Assembly: GCA_031553655.1 (NCBI GenBank)
Contig: JAVBLG010000100.1
Location: 1-29,384 of the forward strand
Length of the DNA: 29,384 nucleotides
Reading direction: 5' to 3'
DNA from: JAVBLG01 sp031553655
GTDB taxonomy: Bacteria > Desulfobacterota > Desulfovibrionia > Desulfovibrionales > Desulfovibrionaceae
The position numbers and the translations under genes were made by a program. Of the stretch, positions 14,820 to 21,538 are shown piece after piece. The notes under the pieces are model-generated. The model did no database searches, was not told where the DNA came from, and worked only from the letters and a program-made list of their open reading frames with translations. The stretch's first letter is position 1, and the number at the start of each line of letters is the position of its first letter.

Positions 14820-16982
14820 TCAGTATAAGCCAATATTTACCGTTCCCACCGGATGACCGTAAAAATTTTGCCTGAAGGGCGTGGGCTTGCCGGCACTCAG
14901 CAACGGCGAACCTGCGCCGGGAATAAAGGACGGCTTTCCGGCCACCGGGCCGCTGTTTTCCGGGCATTTGTAAAGCGCCTGCCCTTTCGACGCGCAATGC
15001 AGTTTTACTTGCCTGGCTATGTCCATAAGCCGGTCTTCGCGAATATACTGATCTTCGGCTACCACTTCCAGCAGCGCGTTCCAGTCGTCCATGTCGAATT
15101 CACTCGGATAATGAGAATAAAGGCTGATGATCGCCCCATGATACTTCAAGAAATCCATCACCAAACGCAGCATTTCCTTTTTGTCTGACGTGGGTATTGC
15201 TGTAATTAAATTCTTTAACGGGGCACCCCGAAAATCGTAAAGATTCACTTCTTCCAGGGCCGAGAGGAAGGGGTGATTTCCCCTTCGGCCGCGCACTATT
15301 TCAAAACTGTTTCCCTTCGCAGCTCTGGCTGTAGTGGGGCCGCCTTCCGAATAAGGATACACCAGGGCGGTGCATACTGGAGTATCCACCAGACGCGCTT
15401 TCAGACCCTGTTCTATTTGCATACGCGATTCATCAAGCATGTATCTTACATATGCGCCGGTATCCAGCACAAGGGCCGGAGCATGATCCTCAAAAAATAT
15501 ATTCTGCCCGGAAGCTTCCGCCAGCAGACGAGCCGGAGTGTACTTGTAGCTGGGATCCAGTAGTCTGGCCTTGAAACCGGCTTCTTGGAGGCGGCGCACC
15601 AGATCTTCGAGTTTCAGGCCGTTTTGGGCCAAGTTGATGCCGAATACGGTTTTGCCGTCCACATCCACCCTGAAGTTCTTGTTTTTGTCTATGAAAATCA
15701 TGGCGGAAGTATTTTCTGGCGTATGGTGGCTCACGTTTACGGCTTCTTTGACCGACAGGGCGGCATGGGCGGCTCCGTGGGCGGCTATTTCATGGCCTTT
15801 GGCCACCTGCGGCACTATGAGATCCCAATATTGATGATTCAGGGTGTCGGCATTGACGGATAGGGTTATTTTCAACCCCAGTTGTCCGGCGCGGTCGGCC
15901 AGAATGTTCCATTGTTCGGCATTGCCTGTGTCGTCAACGCCCAGATTGATCAGGGCACGGCGGCCGCCTGCAAAACGCGGCGAAGCGGTGAGGCAGTTTT
16001 TGAGCTTAAGTTCAGGTTGATCTTCCAACGCCTTGGCCTGCCAGTTGAAAAGCGGTCCAGGCCCCGGCGCGTAAAGGCAGTTTTCCAGAAGAACCGTTGG
16101 CGCTCCCTGGGGCTGCCAGATCAGGCCGGGAGTTTGCCCCAGGTAAAAAACGCTGTTATTTATGCGTACGTCTGATTTGTTGCGTTCCGGGCGCACAAGA
16201 ATGTAGTTGTGATTGGCAAAAACGCAATTGGTGAATTCCAGAGCCTGATCACCGCGTAAAAAAGCCACTCCCCCGGCCATGTTCTGAAAAAGGCAATAGG
16301 CGAATACGGTCCGTTCCCGCTTGTCTTTCGAGGCTTGCACCCCATAATTCATGAACCCGGAAAGCTTCGGGTTGTGGCTCCCAAATTTTAAAGCGGTTGT
16401 CGGTCCGGGATGTCCGGCAACAGTGCAGGAGGTGAAAACGGGATTTCCGCCGTTTATGTGGATAGCGGAGTCGGGGCCGTTCATTTCAAAACGGCAATGC
16501 TCAAAACGGCCGTTGAAAGCGTCAAGCTTCAGTAGTGGGGTTGTGGTGCCGGTAAAGCGTAGTCCGCGCCATATGGTGTTGTGTTTGTCCGTAATCAACG
16601 GGCTTTCCGCTTCCGGCGGGGCGGATATGGTGACCAGCGGCATATTTTCCTTGTCAAATGAACCGAAAATGCGCAGGTCGGCCTGGCCCGGAGCCAGGGT
16701 TTCTACGTACTCACCGGGGGCTATCTGGATTGTGTCGCCGCGCTCGGCCATTTTCAAGGCATCGGTTATTTTACCCAGCGGGCGGCCCGGGGAAAGTCCG
16801 TTGCCGTCTTTGGCCCCGACCGCCACATAAATTACGCGTTCTTTTGCCGCTTGAGCGGCTGGAATTGCCATTTCGGCGCACAGCATATCAATCAAAACCA
16901 ACAGAATGCCGAATAGAAAAGCGGGAAGAATCAGGCTCGGCGGCTCGGCGGGTTGATTGTGGATGGGGAGGTACGGCTTCAT
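14820..16982 (-). CDS. Exported beta-helix / NodB-type polysaccharide deacetylase fusion
   Basis: 720 aa. The N-terminus has a hydrophobic signal or anchor segment (about 17-45, ending 'AAQAAKE'). Residues about 50-335 read as a right-handed beta-helix (DUF1565-like: 'GLSPGRPLGKITDALKMAERGDTIQIAPGEY' and then repeated 'FEHCRF', 'FTSCTV', 'FTNCVF', 'INNSVF', 'LENCLY' rungs). Residues about 340 onward look like a carbohydrate esterase family 4 domain: D350-D351 ('LGVDD') and H402xxxH406 ('AHGAAH') fit the catalytic Asp, metal Asp and metal His pair. It would bind a glycan and deacetylate it in the periplasm or at the surface. The ribosome-binding site AAGGGGG precedes ATG 16982. Confidence 0.72.
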   Translation of the reverse strand: MKPYLPIHNQPAEPPSLILPAFLFGILLVLIDMLCAEMAIPAAQAAKERVIYVAVGAKDGNGLSPGRPLGKITDALKMAERGDTIQIAPGEYVETLAPGQADLRIFGSFDKENMPLVTISAPPEAESPLITDKHNTIWRGLRFTGTTTPLLKLDAFNGRFEHCRFEMNGPDSAIHINGGNPVFTSCTVAGHPGPTTALKFGSHNPKLSGFMNYGVQASKDKRERTVFAYCLFQNMAGGVAFLRGDQALEFTNCVFANHNYILVRPERNKSDVRINNSVFYLGQTPGLIWQPQGAPTVLLENCLYAPGPGPLFNWQAKALEDQPELKLKNCLTASPRFAGGRRALINLGVDDTGNAEQWNILADRAGQLGLKITLSVNADTLNHQYWDLIVPQVAKGHEIAAHGAAHAALSVKEAVNVSHHTPENTSAMIFIDKNKNFRVDVDGKTVFGINLAQNGLKLEDLVRRLQEAGFKARLLDPSYKYTPARLLAEASGQNIFFEDHAPALVLDTGAYVRYMLDESRMQIEQGLKARLVDTPVCTALVYPYSEGGPTTARAAKGNSFEIVRGRRGNHPFLSALEEVNLYDFRGAPLKNLITAIPTSDKKEMLRLVMDFLKYHGAIISLYSHYPSEFDMDDWNALLEVVAEDQYIREDRLMDIARQVKLHCASKGQALYKCPENSGPVAGKPSFIPGAGSPLLSAGKPTPFRQNFYGHPVGTVNIGLY

Positions 16983-17209
16983 GTGGGCAACCCCCTTTAG
17001 TATTGTTACGGCGGCTTACATGTGCTGCTGCAAAAACAGAATTCGTCCACTATGGGTGGCTTATTTCGGCATACTGTAAGCTGCATACGAAGAGGGAATT
17101 AATTATTTTTAGTGGACTATTTTGTGAATTATAATGCGTTCGCAATCTTTTATATTAAACTCTGCTCATCCGGCTGCATACATTCTTCTTAAAAGCTTGG
17201 TTATGTAAA
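16983..17209. other. 227-nt intergenic region upstream of the beta-helix gene
   Basis: AT-rich, no gene seen. It contains a widely spaced inverted repeat GTCCACTA (17045-17052) / TAGTGGAC (17110-17117) and two copies of GCTGCATAC. It probably carries the promoter of the beta-helix gene on the minus strand and the 3' end of the QueG-like operon. Confidence 0.45.
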
Positions 17210-18106
17210 TTACTTGCCGTTGGCGCGAGCTTCCATAATTTTTTTGGGTATGCCCGATTCGCAAGGAACTTTGGTTTGGCACAGGCCGCAGCCGTGGCCC
17301 TTGAGCCCCCATTGCTCCTCGATGTATGTCTGGCAGGCCCCGCGTGTGTGCGCGCGGCAGGCGGTTTTGTCGCGTCCCTCAAAGCGAACGCTGTCCACCG
17401 GGCAGCGTTTCACGCAGGCTCCGCAGGAACCGTCGTGAAAGTACAGGCAATATTCCCTGTGCCCGCTGTATGGGCGCGGAGTAGCCGGTATTTTATGGTG
17501 AATTATCAGCGACCCCACGCGCACGGCTTTGCCCACCGGGGTGATCAAACCATCGGACAGTCCAAAGGTACCCAGGCCGGCAGCATAGGCCGCGTGGCGC
17601 TCCGACCAGTTGGAAGCAAAGCCATAAACGGGCGAGAGCCTTCTATCCCATTGCGGCAGTTTAACCGGGGCGACGGCTTTTATGCCGTGCCCGGCGAGAG
17701 CGTCGATTAAAAACAGGCGCAGCCCGGTGTTGACCCTCGGTTCGCCCAAAATTCTGGTTCTGGCCCAACGCTCGGAAGGATAGAACGTTTCCTTGCGGTT
17801 ATCGGCTTTTGTTTTGGCGGTTTGAGGCAAGATCCAGACCAGCACGGAAAGATCCTCAGACCCGGCCTGCTCTTCCGGAAAGCCCAGATTGAAAGCTTCC
17901 GCGGGAGTCCAATGAAAGTCGCCCACATATTCTTGTTTGTACATGGCCCACAACGGGTCATCTCCTGCGGCCACTCCCAGGATAGGCCGTCCGAAAGCCG
18001 GCTCGGGCGCGGCCGCTTCCATGTCATTGGCTGGAGAATCCATAAATTCGAACGCTTTTTCTTGCAACCAGTCGAATGTGGCGGAGGGGGAGGGGATGGA
18101 ATTCAC
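17210..18106 (-). CDS. QueG-like double [4Fe-4S] protein, paralogue 1
   Basis: 298 aa. The C-terminal third resembles the iron-sulfur part of epoxyqueuosine reductase QueG: C228xxC231xxxC235P, then C250 and C258, then C273xxC276 and C282 in 'CGLCQTKVPC', consistent with two [4Fe-4S] clusters. The segment before it ('GLGTFGLSDGLITPVGKAVR') matches the QueG/reductive-dehalogenase fold motif. The protein is shorter than QueG (about 380 aa) and its N-terminal half is unfamiliar, so the reaction is unknown. The start is GTG at 18106, with AGGAGATTCA upstream that is identical to the leader of the neighbouring paralogue. It follows that gene by 46 nt and probably shares its transcript. Confidence 0.72.
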   Translation of the reverse strand: MNSIPSPSATFDWLQEKAFEFMDSPANDMEAAAPEPAFGRPILGVAAGDDPLWAMYKQEYVGDFHWTPAEAFNLGFPEEQAGSEDLSVLVWILPQTAKTKADNRKETFYPSERWARTRILGEPRVNTGLRLFLIDALAGHGIKAVAPVKLPQWDRRLSPVYGFASNWSERHAAYAAGLGTFGLSDGLITPVGKAVRVGSLIIHHKIPATPRPYSGHREYCLYFHDGSCGACVKRCPVDSVRFEGRDKTACRAHTRGACQTYIEEQWGLKGHGCGLCQTKVPCESGIPKKIMEARANGK

Positions 18107-18152
18107 GCTGAATCTCCTGTCTGATTCCAGAGTTGAATGAAGTGATTTTTCG

Positions 18153-19034
18153 TTACAAGCCGATTTTATCTTTAATCTTTTTGGGTATACCCGACTCGCA
18201 GGGCACTTTTGTCTGGCATAGCCCGCAAGGGTCGCCGGAAAGGTTCCATTTTTCTTTGGCGTAGTTCGAGCAGGTTATATCGATATGGTTGCGGCAGGCG
18301 TTTTTGTCGCGCCCTTCAAAACGTACACTTTTCGCCGGGCAACGCTCCACACAGGCTCCGCAGGAACCGTCGTGAAAGTACAGGCAGTATTCTCTGTGCC
18401 CGCTGTATGGGCGCGGGGTGGGCGAAAGTTTATGGCGAATTATCAGCGACCCCACGCGCACGGCTTTGCCCACCGGGGTGATCAGTCCATCGGAAAGGCC
18501 GAAGGTGCCAAGCCCGGCCGTATGGGCCGCATGGCGTTCCGACCAATTGGAGGCGAAGGTGTAGACCGGCGATACGCGCCACCTCCACTGCGGCTGCAGA
18601 ATGGGGGCTGTAGCCGCTATGCCGCTCTTGGCGAGTTCTTCCAGCAGAAGGAGGCGCATTCCTGTATTGATCATTCTTTCGCCTATGACTCTGGATCTGG
18701 CCCAGCGCTCGGAGGGATGGAATGTTTCTTTACGGTTGTCGGCCTTTGTTTTGGCGGTTTGAGGCAAGATCCAAACCAGCACGGAAAGCTCTTCCGCTTC
18801 GGCCCTCTCCTCGGGAAAGGCCAGATTAAAGGCCTCCTTCGGCGTCCAGTGGAAGTCGCCGATATATTCCTTCTTGTACATGCCCCAGAGCGGATCGTCA
18901 CCGGAGGCCACACCCAGAAGCGGCGGCCCGAAGAGCGGTTCAGGCTCGCCAAGCTGCATATCATTGGCGGGGGAGTTCATAAAGCCCGAGATTTTCTCTT
19001 GTAGCTGGTCAAGCAAAGGGCGGTCGTGGTCCAT
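18153..19034 (-). CDS. QueG-like double [4Fe-4S] protein, paralogue 2
   Basis: 293 aa. It is a close paralogue of the gene just downstream: the blocks 'LSVLVWILPQTAKTKADNRK', 'FASNWSERHAA', 'GLGTFGLSDGLITPVGKAVR' and 'YSGHREYCLYFHDGSCGACV' are shared almost without change. The cysteine pattern for two [4Fe-4S] clusters is the same. A longer reading starts at 19163, but ATG 19034 has AGGAGATTCATA in front and aligns with the paralogue's start. It is the first gene of a two-gene operon divergent from the choline locus, with a sigma-70-like promoter at 19094-19123. A redox role is likely; the substrate is unknown, as is any link to choline metabolism. Confidence 0.72.
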   Translation of the reverse strand: MDHDRPLLDQLQEKISGFMNSPANDMQLGEPEPLFGPPLLGVASGDDPLWGMYKKEYIGDFHWTPKEAFNLAFPEERAEAEELSVLVWILPQTAKTKADNRKETFHPSERWARSRVIGERMINTGMRLLLLEELAKSGIAATAPILQPQWRWRVSPVYTFASNWSERHAAHTAGLGTFGLSDGLITPVGKAVRVGSLIIRHKLSPTPRPYSGHREYCLYFHDGSCGACVERCPAKSVRFEGRDKNACRNHIDITCSNYAKEKWNLSGDPCGLCQTKVPCESGIPKKIKDKIGL

Positions 19035-19093
19035 TATGAATCTCCTGTTTGTATGTTTAAATCCACAGTCAGCTCCATCCGCTGGCTGAAAAA

Positions 19094-19123
19094 ATGATTT
19101 CCTCGACTTCGCCGTATTGTCAA
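19094..19123 (-). promoter_or_regulatory. Sigma-70-like promoter of the QueG-like operon
   Basis: Read on the minus strand, a consensus TTGACA (19123-19118) is followed after 18 nt by AATCAT (19099-19094). This places the start about 50 nt before the ATG at 19034. Confidence 0.45.
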
Positions 19124-19296
19124 TCAATTTTTCCCCACATGTCCATCCTTGCCCTTGCGGCAATGATAAAATAACGCCGCATCATCGTTTTTTTGTTTCG
19201 GCTAGACGTTACAGACTTAACAATTATCCCCCTCAGGCGCGCATTTCCGTGCTGTGCCCCTATATTTCAATTTTTGATCATTCATTACTTAGGCTA

Positions 19297-19328
19297 TTGA
19301 CTTTACCCTTCGGGGAAAGGTGTAGAGT
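19297..19328 (+). promoter_or_regulatory. MerR-type promoter with long spacer and dyad
   Basis: TTGACT (19297-19302) and TAGAGT (19323-19328) are separated by 20 nt, too long for unaided sigma-70 use. The imperfect dyad ACTTTACCC...GGGAAAGGT (19300-19321) spans the spacer. Long spacers of 19-20 nt with a central dyad are the hallmark of MerR-family activated promoters. It lies about 60 nt before the first shell gene. The regulator itself is not in the window. Confidence 0.55.
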
Positions 19329-19340
19329 GTTTGCAAACAC
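19327..19340. promoter_or_regulatory. 14-bp perfect palindrome over the start-site region
   Basis: GTGTTTGCAAACAC is a perfect palindrome that overlaps the last bases of the -10 box and covers the expected transcription start. The position suits a repressor operator acting together with the MerR-type site. The protein is unknown. Confidence 0.5.
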
Positions 19341-19388
19341 GGGTTACGGTGCTTTGATGCGCACTCGCCCGTTGCAAGTGGAGAGGGT

Positions 19389-20000
19389 ATGGCTTTGCAA
19401 TATCACGGCGAGGAAGCTCTGGGCCTCATTGAAACCATCGGCATGACGCCCGCGATCAAAGGGGCGGACAGCATGCTCAAGGCCGCCAACGTGCATTTGG
19501 TCGCCTATGAAAACATAGGTTCCACTCTGGTTGCCGTAATGGTCAAGGGCGACGTGGCCGCCGTGCGGGCGGCCGTTGAAGCCGGGGCAACGGATGCGGC
19601 CGCCATAGGCAAGCTCACAGCGAGCAATGTAATGCCACGCCCCGGCAGAGCCTTGGGAGGCATTGTGTCCGCTCATGCCGTTGAAGAGGAACTTGAGTCC
19701 GAACATCAGCCGCCGTCAGCACTTGGCTTGCTTGAAACCTTTGGAATCGTGTTCCTTCTTGAAGCAGCCGACGCCATGACCAAGGCGGCCGATGTGGAAT
19801 TGGCAGGTTATGAAAACGTGGCCTCCGGATATATTTCTGTTCTGGTGCGCGGCGATGTGGCCGCTTGCGAAGCGGCGGTGCAGGCGGGAACGAGGGCGGT
19901 GGAAAATATGGGCGCTTCTGTTTACAGCGCGGTTGTAATTCCAAGGCCGCACCCGGATTTGGTCAAAATTACGAAGCGCTATGCCTTGAAGAATATATAG
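19389..20000 (+). CDS. Tandem-domain shell protein (BMC-T), pseudohexameric trimer
   Basis: 203 aa with two BMC domains (about 9-90 and 110-195) joined by an acidic linker ('AVEEELESEHQPPS'). Each domain has the shell-protein signature: 'ALGLIETIGM...GADSMLKAANV' with 'VMVKGDVAAVRAAVEAGA', and 'ALGLLETFGI...AADAMTKAADV' with 'VLVRGDVAACEAAVQAG'. Such proteins trimerise into pseudohexameric tiles of the microcompartment facet. The pore loops are 'ENIGST' and 'ENVASG', without a PduT-type cysteine. It is the first gene of the choline locus, and the strong ribosome-binding site GGAGAGGG fits a highly made structural protein. Confidence 0.92.
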   Translation: MALQYHGEEALGLIETIGMTPAIKGADSMLKAANVHLVAYENIGSTLVAVMVKGDVAAVRAAVEAGATDAAAIGKLTASNVMPRPGRALGGIVSAHAVEEELESEHQPPSALGLLETFGIVFLLEAADAMTKAADVELAGYENVASGYISVLVRGDVAACEAAVQAGTRAVENMGASVYSAVVIPRPHPDLVKITKRYALKNI

Positions 20001-20054
20001 GGCGACACGGCAGGCAAGGCTCGGGAAAAAATATATTGCGGTCTACGGAAAACA

Positions 20055-21491
20055 ATGATTGCCGACAAAGATTTGATTTCCATACAGCATGCCAGAATCC
20101 TGGCGGAAAATGCTCTTGAGGCTCAGAAGAGCCTGGCGGAATTTTCGCAGGAAAAATTGGATGCCATAGTCGAGGGTGTGGCCGAGGCCGTGGCGGGGCA
20201 CGCCGACGCCCTGGCCTTCATGTCGCAGGCGGAAACCGAATACGGCAACCGGCAGGACAAATGCTTCAAGAATAACTTTGTCTGCGGGCGCGTGCCCGGC
20301 GCGCTCAGGGGCATGCGCTGCGTGGGGGTTATAAAGGAAGACCCTCTGGCCGGGGTTATGGAGGTTGGCGCGCCGATGGGGGTGATCGCGGCCTTGTGCC
20401 CGTCCACCAGCCCGGTTTCAACCATGATTTACAAAACCCTGCTGGCCATAAAATCGGGCAATGCCATCATTTTTTCTCCTCATCCTCGTGCGCTTAAAAG
20501 CATGGGCGCGGCATTGAAAATCATGAATGAGGCGGCCCAGGCCCATGGTCTGCCCGAGGGGTGTCTGGCGGCCCTTGACCCCGTCACCAGCGACGGCACG
20601 CTGGAATTGATGAACCATGCCGCGATTTCCATAATCATGATCACCGGGGTGGATAAAATGTTCAAGGCGGCCCGCGCCTCGGGCAAGCCCGTAATTTACG
20701 GGGCCACCGGTAATGGTCCCGTTTTTGTGGAACGCACGGCGGACCTCGGGCAGGCTGTGGCCGATATAATCAAAAGCAAAACCTTTGACAACGGCATTGC
20801 GCCCGCAGCCGAGCAATCACTTGTAATAGACGCCGTTGTGGCCGCCGAAGTCAAAGAACGGCTGCTGGCAGGCGGGGCTTATTTTATGTCCGAAACAGAG
20901 TCGTGCGCCCTGTCCGAGCTGTTTTACCGCCCTGGCGGCAAACGCGGCAACGGGGCAGTGGGCCTGCCCGCCGCCACTCTGGCCCGCAGATCCGGTTTTT
21001 CCGTGCCCGAAAACGTCACGCTGCTTATTGCCGAGCGGCGCTATGTATGCGCGGACGACCCTTATGTTGGAGAAATGCTTGCCCCGGTGCTGGCCTGTTA
21101 TGTGGAAGACGACTGGCGTCATGCCTGCGAAAAATGCCTTGAATTGCTGCTGCGGGAAAGAAAAGCCCACACCATGACCATACACTCGCGCGATGAGGAA
21201 GTAATACGCCAGTTCGCGTTGAAAAAACCGGTGAGCAGACTGCTGGTGAACACCCCGGCCGCTCTGGGCGGCATGGGGGTCACAACCAATCTTTTTCCGG
21301 CCATGACCCTTGGCGGCTGGAACTCCGGGGCCACTGCGGACAATGTTTCGCCTCTGCACCTTATTCGGGTACGCAGAGTAGGGCGGGAGAGGAAACCGGA
21401 AAATGAGTGCGCAAAAGATTTTAACGGACAAAAAAAGCAGGCTTTGCATCTGATCTTGAGCGAGGCGGCGCGGGTGCTGGGCGATAATTGA
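20055..21491 (+). CDS. Aldehyde dehydrogenase homologue lacking the catalytic cysteine
   Basis: 478 aa. It is homologous over its full length to the microcompartment acetaldehyde dehydrogenase at 25240 (shared 'VGVIAALCPSTSP', 'IKSGNAIIFSPHPRA', 'KTFDNG', 'MTIHSRDEEVIRQFALKKPVSRLLVNTP', 'DNVSPLHLIRVRRV'). At the active site it reads FDNGIAPAAEQ where the intact enzyme has FDNGTVCASEQ, so the nucleophilic Cys is Pro (P250). The NAD-loop 'GVGAGNVP' is altered to 'GATGNGPV'. By these changes it should not oxidise aldehydes. The C-terminus ('QALHLILSEAARVL') could be an amphipathic docking helix. A scaffolding or regulatory role in the lumen is my inference. The start has only a weak purine-rich site (ACGGAAAA). 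Confidence 0.88.
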   Translation: MIADKDLISIQHARILAENALEAQKSLAEFSQEKLDAIVEGVAEAVAGHADALAFMSQAETEYGNRQDKCFKNNFVCGRVPGALRGMRCVGVIKEDPLAGVMEVGAPMGVIAALCPSTSPVSTMIYKTLLAIKSGNAIIFSPHPRALKSMGAALKIMNEAAQAHGLPEGCLAALDPVTSDGTLELMNHAAISIIMITGVDKMFKAARASGKPVIYGATGNGPVFVERTADLGQAVADIIKSKTFDNGIAPAAEQSLVIDAVVAAEVKERLLAGGAYFMSETESCALSELFYRPGGKRGNGAVGLPAATLARRSGFSVPENVTLLIAERRYVCADDPYVGEMLAPVLACYVEDDWRHACEKCLELLLRERKAHTMTIHSRDEEVIRQFALKKPVSRLLVNTPAALGGMGVTTNLFPAMTLGGWNSGATADNVSPLHLIRVRRVGRERKPENECAKDFNGQKKQALHLILSEAARVLGDN

Positions 21492-21538
21492 ACTGTTAAC
21501 CTTTGATAAAATTGAATCCAAATCCCGCTGGAGGAAGC

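Larger units (their letters stand above)
19035..19388. other. 354-nt divergent control region of the choline microcompartment locus
   Basis: No gene is seen. The left side carries a minus-strand promoter for the QueG-like pair. The right side carries a MerR-type promoter, a perfect 14-bp palindrome and a 5' leader with GGAGAGGG as ribosome-binding site before 19389. Confidence 0.65.

Noticed and set aside
20781..20820. Sequencing error explaining the missing catalytic cysteine
   Set aside because: The frame is open on both sides and several neighbouring positions also differ (I248, A249, A252), so a single base error does not restore the motif.
20817..21521. 234-codon open frame on the minus strand inside the first aldehyde dehydrogenase
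   Set aside because: Antisense shadow, no domain, no start signal.
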